Shown: positions 61,280 through 64,000 of the stretch, one piece after another
Layout: the number at the start of each line of letters is the position of its first letter
How positions within the stretch are numbered: position 1 is the first letter of the stretch
Assembly: GCA_040839025.1 (NCBI GenBank)
Contig: JBFPJN010000001.1
Location: forward strand, 1 to 64,000
Source of the DNA: Alphaproteobacteria bacterium LSUCC0719
GTDB taxonomy: Bacteria; Pseudomonadota; Alphaproteobacteria; Puniceispirillales; Puniceispirillaceae
Reading direction: 5' to 3'
DNA length: 64,000 nucleotides
Notes under the pieces: model-generated
The model's input: the letters and a program-made list of their open reading frames with translations, nothing else
Told to the model about the DNA's origin: nothing
The model's database searches: none
Translations under genes and position numbers: made by a program

Positions 61280-62446
61280 ATGAGCATTTCCGTCATTGGC
61301 CTTGGCTATGTCGGCCTATCGCTGTCGGTTTTGCTGGCACAGAAATTCAGGGTGTATGCTGTCGATATCGACCCTGGCAGGGTCGATCTGGTGGCGTCCG
61401 GCACATCCCCCATCCATGACCCCGACATCACCGCGTTTCTTGACAGTGAAAAGCTGGACCTGACGGCAACGACGGATTTTGACACGGCTGTGGCCGGCTC
61501 CGACTTTGTTGTCATCGCAACCCCGACCGATTACGACGTCGCCACCAACCGGTTCGATACATCCAGCGTTCGCGCCGTGGCCCACAAGGCGAGGCAGGTC
61601 AACCCGGCCGCCACGATCATTGTCAAATCGACCATTCCGATTGGCTTCATTGACGAGCTGCGTCAGGAGCTGGACTGCCGGAATATCTTCTTCTCTCCTG
61701 AATTTCTTCGCGAGGGACGGGCGCTTCATGACAATCTGTATCCATCGCGGATTATCGTTGGCGGTGATACCGAACGGTGCCGGATATTTGCCGACATGCT
61801 GGCAAGCTGTGCGCGTGTGTCTGGCTGTCCTGTCATGCTGACAGGCACAAAGGAGGCCGAGGCGGTCAAGCTGTTCGCCAATACCTATCTTGCGATGCGG
61901 GTGGGCTATTTCAACGAGCTTGACAGTTTCTGTATGACGCATGGGCTTTCCACCGGTGATGTCATCAACGGCGTGTGTCTGGAGCCGCGGATAGGGCAGG
62001 GTTACAACAATCCCAGCTTTGGGTATGGCGGATATTGTTTCCCCAAGGATACCAAGCAGATGGTGGCGAATTTCGACAATATTCCACAGGCGCTGATTTC
62101 GGCGGTGGTTGCCACAAACACCGCGCGGTGGGATTTTCTGGCAGGCCAGATATTGTCTGCCACGCCAAAACTTGTCGGGGTATACAGGCTCAACATGAAA
62201 ACCGGGTCCGACAATTTCCGCCATTCGGCGGTGTTCGGAATCGTCAAGCGGCTCATTGATCAGGGTATCACGGTCAAATTCTATGAGCCGACAACCGAAG
62301 ACACGGACATTGAAGGGATGACCCGGTTTGACGATCTCTCGTCGCTCAAGCGCGACAGTGACATCATCCTGGCCAACCGCCTGACAGACGAACTTGCCGA
62401 TGTGTCGGACAAGGTGTTCAGCCGGGATCTGTTCAACGTCGATTGA
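61280..62446 (+). CDS. ugd: UDP-glucose 6-dehydrogenase
   Basis: A 388-residue nucleotide-sugar dehydrogenase of the short Ugd type. VIGLGYVGLSLSVLLA is the NAD-binding motif. SPEFLREGRALHDNLYPSRI, EAEAVKLFANTYLAMRV and FGYGGYCFPKDTKQM, with the catalytic Cys, are all intact. It oxidises UDP-glucose to UDP-glucuronate in the cytoplasm. The open frame starts upstream at 61166, inside the preceding gene; ATG 61280 is the family start. Confidence 0.92.
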   Translation: MSISVIGLGYVGLSLSVLLAQKFRVYAVDIDPGRVDLVASGTSPIHDPDITAFLDSEKLDLTATTDFDTAVAGSDFVVIATPTDYDVATNRFDTSSVRAVAHKARQVNPAATIIVKSTIPIGFIDELRQELDCRNIFFSPEFLREGRALHDNLYPSRIIVGGDTERCRIFADMLASCARVSGCPVMLTGTKEAEAVKLFANTYLAMRVGYFNELDSFCMTHGLSTGDVINGVCLEPRIGQGYNNPSFGYGGYCFPKDTKQMVANFDNIPQALISAVVATNTARWDFLAGQILSATPKLVGVYRLNMKTGSDNFRHSAVFGIVKRLIDQGITVKFYEPTTEDTDIEGMTRFDDLSSLKRDSDIILANRLTDELADVSDKVFSRDLFNVD

Positions 62447-62496
62447 GGTAACTGCCCGCGCCGGTTACGATGCCGGCGGTGCGAAGGAGCATTTCG

Positions 62497-63510
62497 ATGC
62501 GTGTATGCCTTACTGGTGGCGCAGGCTATATCGGCAGTCACATCCTCGTCGGTCTGCTGACCGGCGATCACGAGGTTCTTGTGATTGATAATTTCGGGAA
62601 CAGCTCGCCAAAATCGCTTTATCAGGTTCGCACCATAACCGGCATGTCATTCGAGGTTCTGGAGCAGGACATCTGTAATCGCGATGCCCTTTCAAAGGCG
62701 TTGTCGTCGTTCAGGCCAGATATCGTCATCCATTGCGCCGGGTTGAAGGCTGTCGGGGAATCACAGGACCAGCCGCTGCGCTATTACCGCAGCAATGTCG
62801 AGGGATCGATCAGCCTGCTGGAGGCAATGGATCGGGCCGGATGCCGGCGAATTATCTTCTCGTCCTCCGCCACCGTCTATGGCACGCCGCATTATTTGCC
62901 CTATGATGAGGCGCACCCGGTGGCACCAGTCAATGTTTATGGACGCACCAAGGCGATTGTCGAGGGCATCATCGCCGACTGGGCCGCGACAGATGCAAGT
63001 CGGTCTGCCGCGCTGTTGCGCTATTTCAATCCTGTTGGGGCGCATGAATCCGGTGACATCGGTGAAGACCCAAAGGGCATTCCAAACAATCTGGTCCCCT
63101 ACATCGCGGATGTTGCCACCGGCAAGCGGCCCGAGCTGTCAGTCTTTGGAGACGACTATGAAACCCGCGATGGCACGGGGGTCAGGGATTACATCCATAT
63201 CACCGACCTTGCCGATGGCCATATCGCGGCGATGGCCTATCTTGCCAATCATCAGGGTGTCGAGGTGTTCAATCTTGGCAGTGGTGAAGGCAGATCGGTT
63301 TTTGAGGTCATTGCGGCCTTCAGGCGGGCCAGCAACCAGTCGATCCCCTATGCGATCAAACCGCGTCGCGAGGGTGATATAGCCGAGTTTTTCGCCAATC
63401 CGTCAAAGGCCAATGATGTGCTGGACTGGAAGGCGGCGCGGACCCTTGACACCATGTGCGCCGATGTCTGGCGGTGGCGGTCAAAATATCCTGACGGGTT
63501 TGACAGCTGA
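62497..63510 (+). CDS. galE: UDP-glucose 4-epimerase
   Basis: A 337-residue GalE. CLTGGAGYIGSH, VIDNFGNSS, HCAGLKAVGES, SSSATVYG and VYGRTK (catalytic Tyr/Lys) are seen, plus LRYFNPVGAHESG and GTGVRDYIHITDLA, all diagnostic. AAGGAG at 62484-62489 precedes ATG 62497, which I prefer to the upstream in-frame ATG 62470. It lies 50 bp after ugd and probably shares its transcript, supplying UDP-galactose for envelope glycans. Confidence 0.94.
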   Translation: MRVCLTGGAGYIGSHILVGLLTGDHEVLVIDNFGNSSPKSLYQVRTITGMSFEVLEQDICNRDALSKALSSFRPDIVIHCAGLKAVGESQDQPLRYYRSNVEGSISLLEAMDRAGCRRIIFSSSATVYGTPHYLPYDEAHPVAPVNVYGRTKAIVEGIIADWAATDASRSAALLRYFNPVGAHESGDIGEDPKGIPNNLVPYIADVATGKRPELSVFGDDYETRDGTGVRDYIHITDLADGHIAAMAYLANHQGVEVFNLGSGEGRSVFEVIAAFRRASNQSIPYAIKPRREGDIAEFFANPSKANDVLDWKAARTLDTMCADVWRWRSKYPDGFDS

Positions 63511-63559
63511 AACAGGCGCTGTGGCGATTACCAAAGTTTTTAACGCCGCTCACCCGGTT

Positions 63560-64000
63560 CTATTCGGGGACCGCACCGATGATCTGCTGGTCGTAATTGA
63601 TCACCGCGCCGGTGATGATGCCGGAATCCGGGCTGACGAGATAGGCAATCAGCGGGGCGATCTGGTCCGTTTTGACAAGCTGGCCCATCGGCAGACCTGC
63701 CTCGGCCTGTTGCAGCCAGTCATCCGGCGCGTCATGGAATTTCTTCTGCACCACATCTTCGCCTGGTGTGTCCATCCAGCCCGGTGCCACCGCGTTGCAT
63801 CTGATCAGGTTCGAGCGATAGGCATTGGCGGTGTTCAGGGTCAGTGTCTGAAGCCCGCCCTTTGATGTCGAATAGGCGGTCAGGAAACTCTGGCCGACAT
63901 GTGCCGAGGTCGAAAGGATGTTGACGATTGACCCCGGTTTGCCGGAATCAAGCAGGTGCCGTACCACACCCTGCATCAGCAGAAACGGTCCCCGCAGGTT
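63560..64000 (-). CDS. Short-chain dehydrogenase/reductase (5' end beyond window)
   Basis: The C-terminal 147 residues of a classical SDR are present; the frame runs off the window edge, with NLRGPFLLMQ at the border. Visible are VNILSTSAHVG with the catalytic Ser, the active-site YSTSK, NAVAPGWMDTPGE and ITGAVINYDQQ. The cofactor-binding N-terminus lies outside. It converges on galE. The substrate is unknown; GDH-like and sugar/polyol SDRs share this pattern. Confidence 0.9.
   Translation of the reverse strand, partial: NLRGPFLLMQGVVRHLLDSGKPGSIVNILSTSAHVGQSFLTAYSTSKGGLQTLTLNTANAYRSNLIRCNAVAPGWMDTPGEDVVQKKFHDAPDDWLQQAEAGLPMGQLVKTDQIAPLIAYLVSPDSGIITGAVINYDQQIIGAVPE

Noticed and set aside
61316-62224. 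302-codon antisense frame opposite ugd
   Set aside because: GC-rich genes leave long antisense frames open; the ugd motifs on the + strand are complete and this translation has no family pattern.

Overview
The window looks like chromosomal DNA from a marine-type alphaproteobacterium; this is inferred from the metabolic genes and the tRNA sequence, and I could not run a phylogeny. It is a mosaic of at least four blocks that differ visibly in base composition and gene style: a balanced-GC metabolic block (1-12.1 kb), a very AT-rich block (12.2-41.3 kb), an intermediate block that resembles gammaproteobacterial O-antigen DNA (41.4-58.8 kb), and a GC-rich block of ordinary sugar-nucleotide genes (59.4-64 kb).

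Block 1 is a catabolic/uptake locus. A dipeptide-type ABC importer (binding protein, two permeases, two ATPases) is transcribed leftwards. Divergent from it is a MarR-type regulator, followed by a tightly overlapping run of creatininase-like amidohydrolase, ketopantoate-reductase-like dehydrogenase, SDR, M20 peptidase and EamA exporter. An RraA-like aldolase lies on the far side of the importer. Two near-identical palindromes lie in the divergent promoter region, and a perfect 12-bp hairpin separates the binding-protein gene from the permease genes.

Block 2 starts just after an isolated 3' half of a CAU-anticodon tRNA (12163-12207), the usual scar of tRNA-targeted integration, followed by an H-NS-like gene. 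It carries a leftward legionaminic-acid operon (legF-like, legB, legC, legG, ptmE), two methyltransferases and one decayed methyltransferase, a carbamoyltransferase, a deacetylase, a formyltransferase, two NeuB-family synthases (one PseI-like, one LegI/NeuB-like), a tandem GNAT protein, a TPR plus dioxygenase protein, and large KpsC/KpsS-like proteins. Two of these large proteins, of 688 and about 1198 residues, share a C-terminal module that I cannot assign to a named glycosyltransferase family. Several gaps of 0.5-1.2 kb hold no intact gene.

Block 3, all on the + strand, is a second nonulosonate and glycan cluster: epimerase, CMP-nonulosonate cytidylyltransferase, a CBS-NeuB-sugar-isomerase fusion, pseB, pseC, pseF, three predicted glycan-assembly proteins, a Wzx-like flippase, a GT2 glycosyltransferase, then an epimerase / initiating sugar transferase / WbpM-like dehydratase trio. 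The epimerase in that trio appears to start at an ATT codon. Block 4 returns to apparent host genes: iolG-like dehydrogenase, UDP-glucose dehydrogenase, galE and a truncated SDR.

Together, blocks 2 and 3 encode most of the steps for at least two CMP-activated nonulosonic acids (legionaminic-like and pseudaminic-like) and for assembling a heavily decorated surface glycan (capsule, O-antigen or flagellin glycan). No intact recognisable Wzy polymerase, O-antigen ligase, PseG hydrolase, integrase or transposase was found, and no CRISPR array or rRNA.
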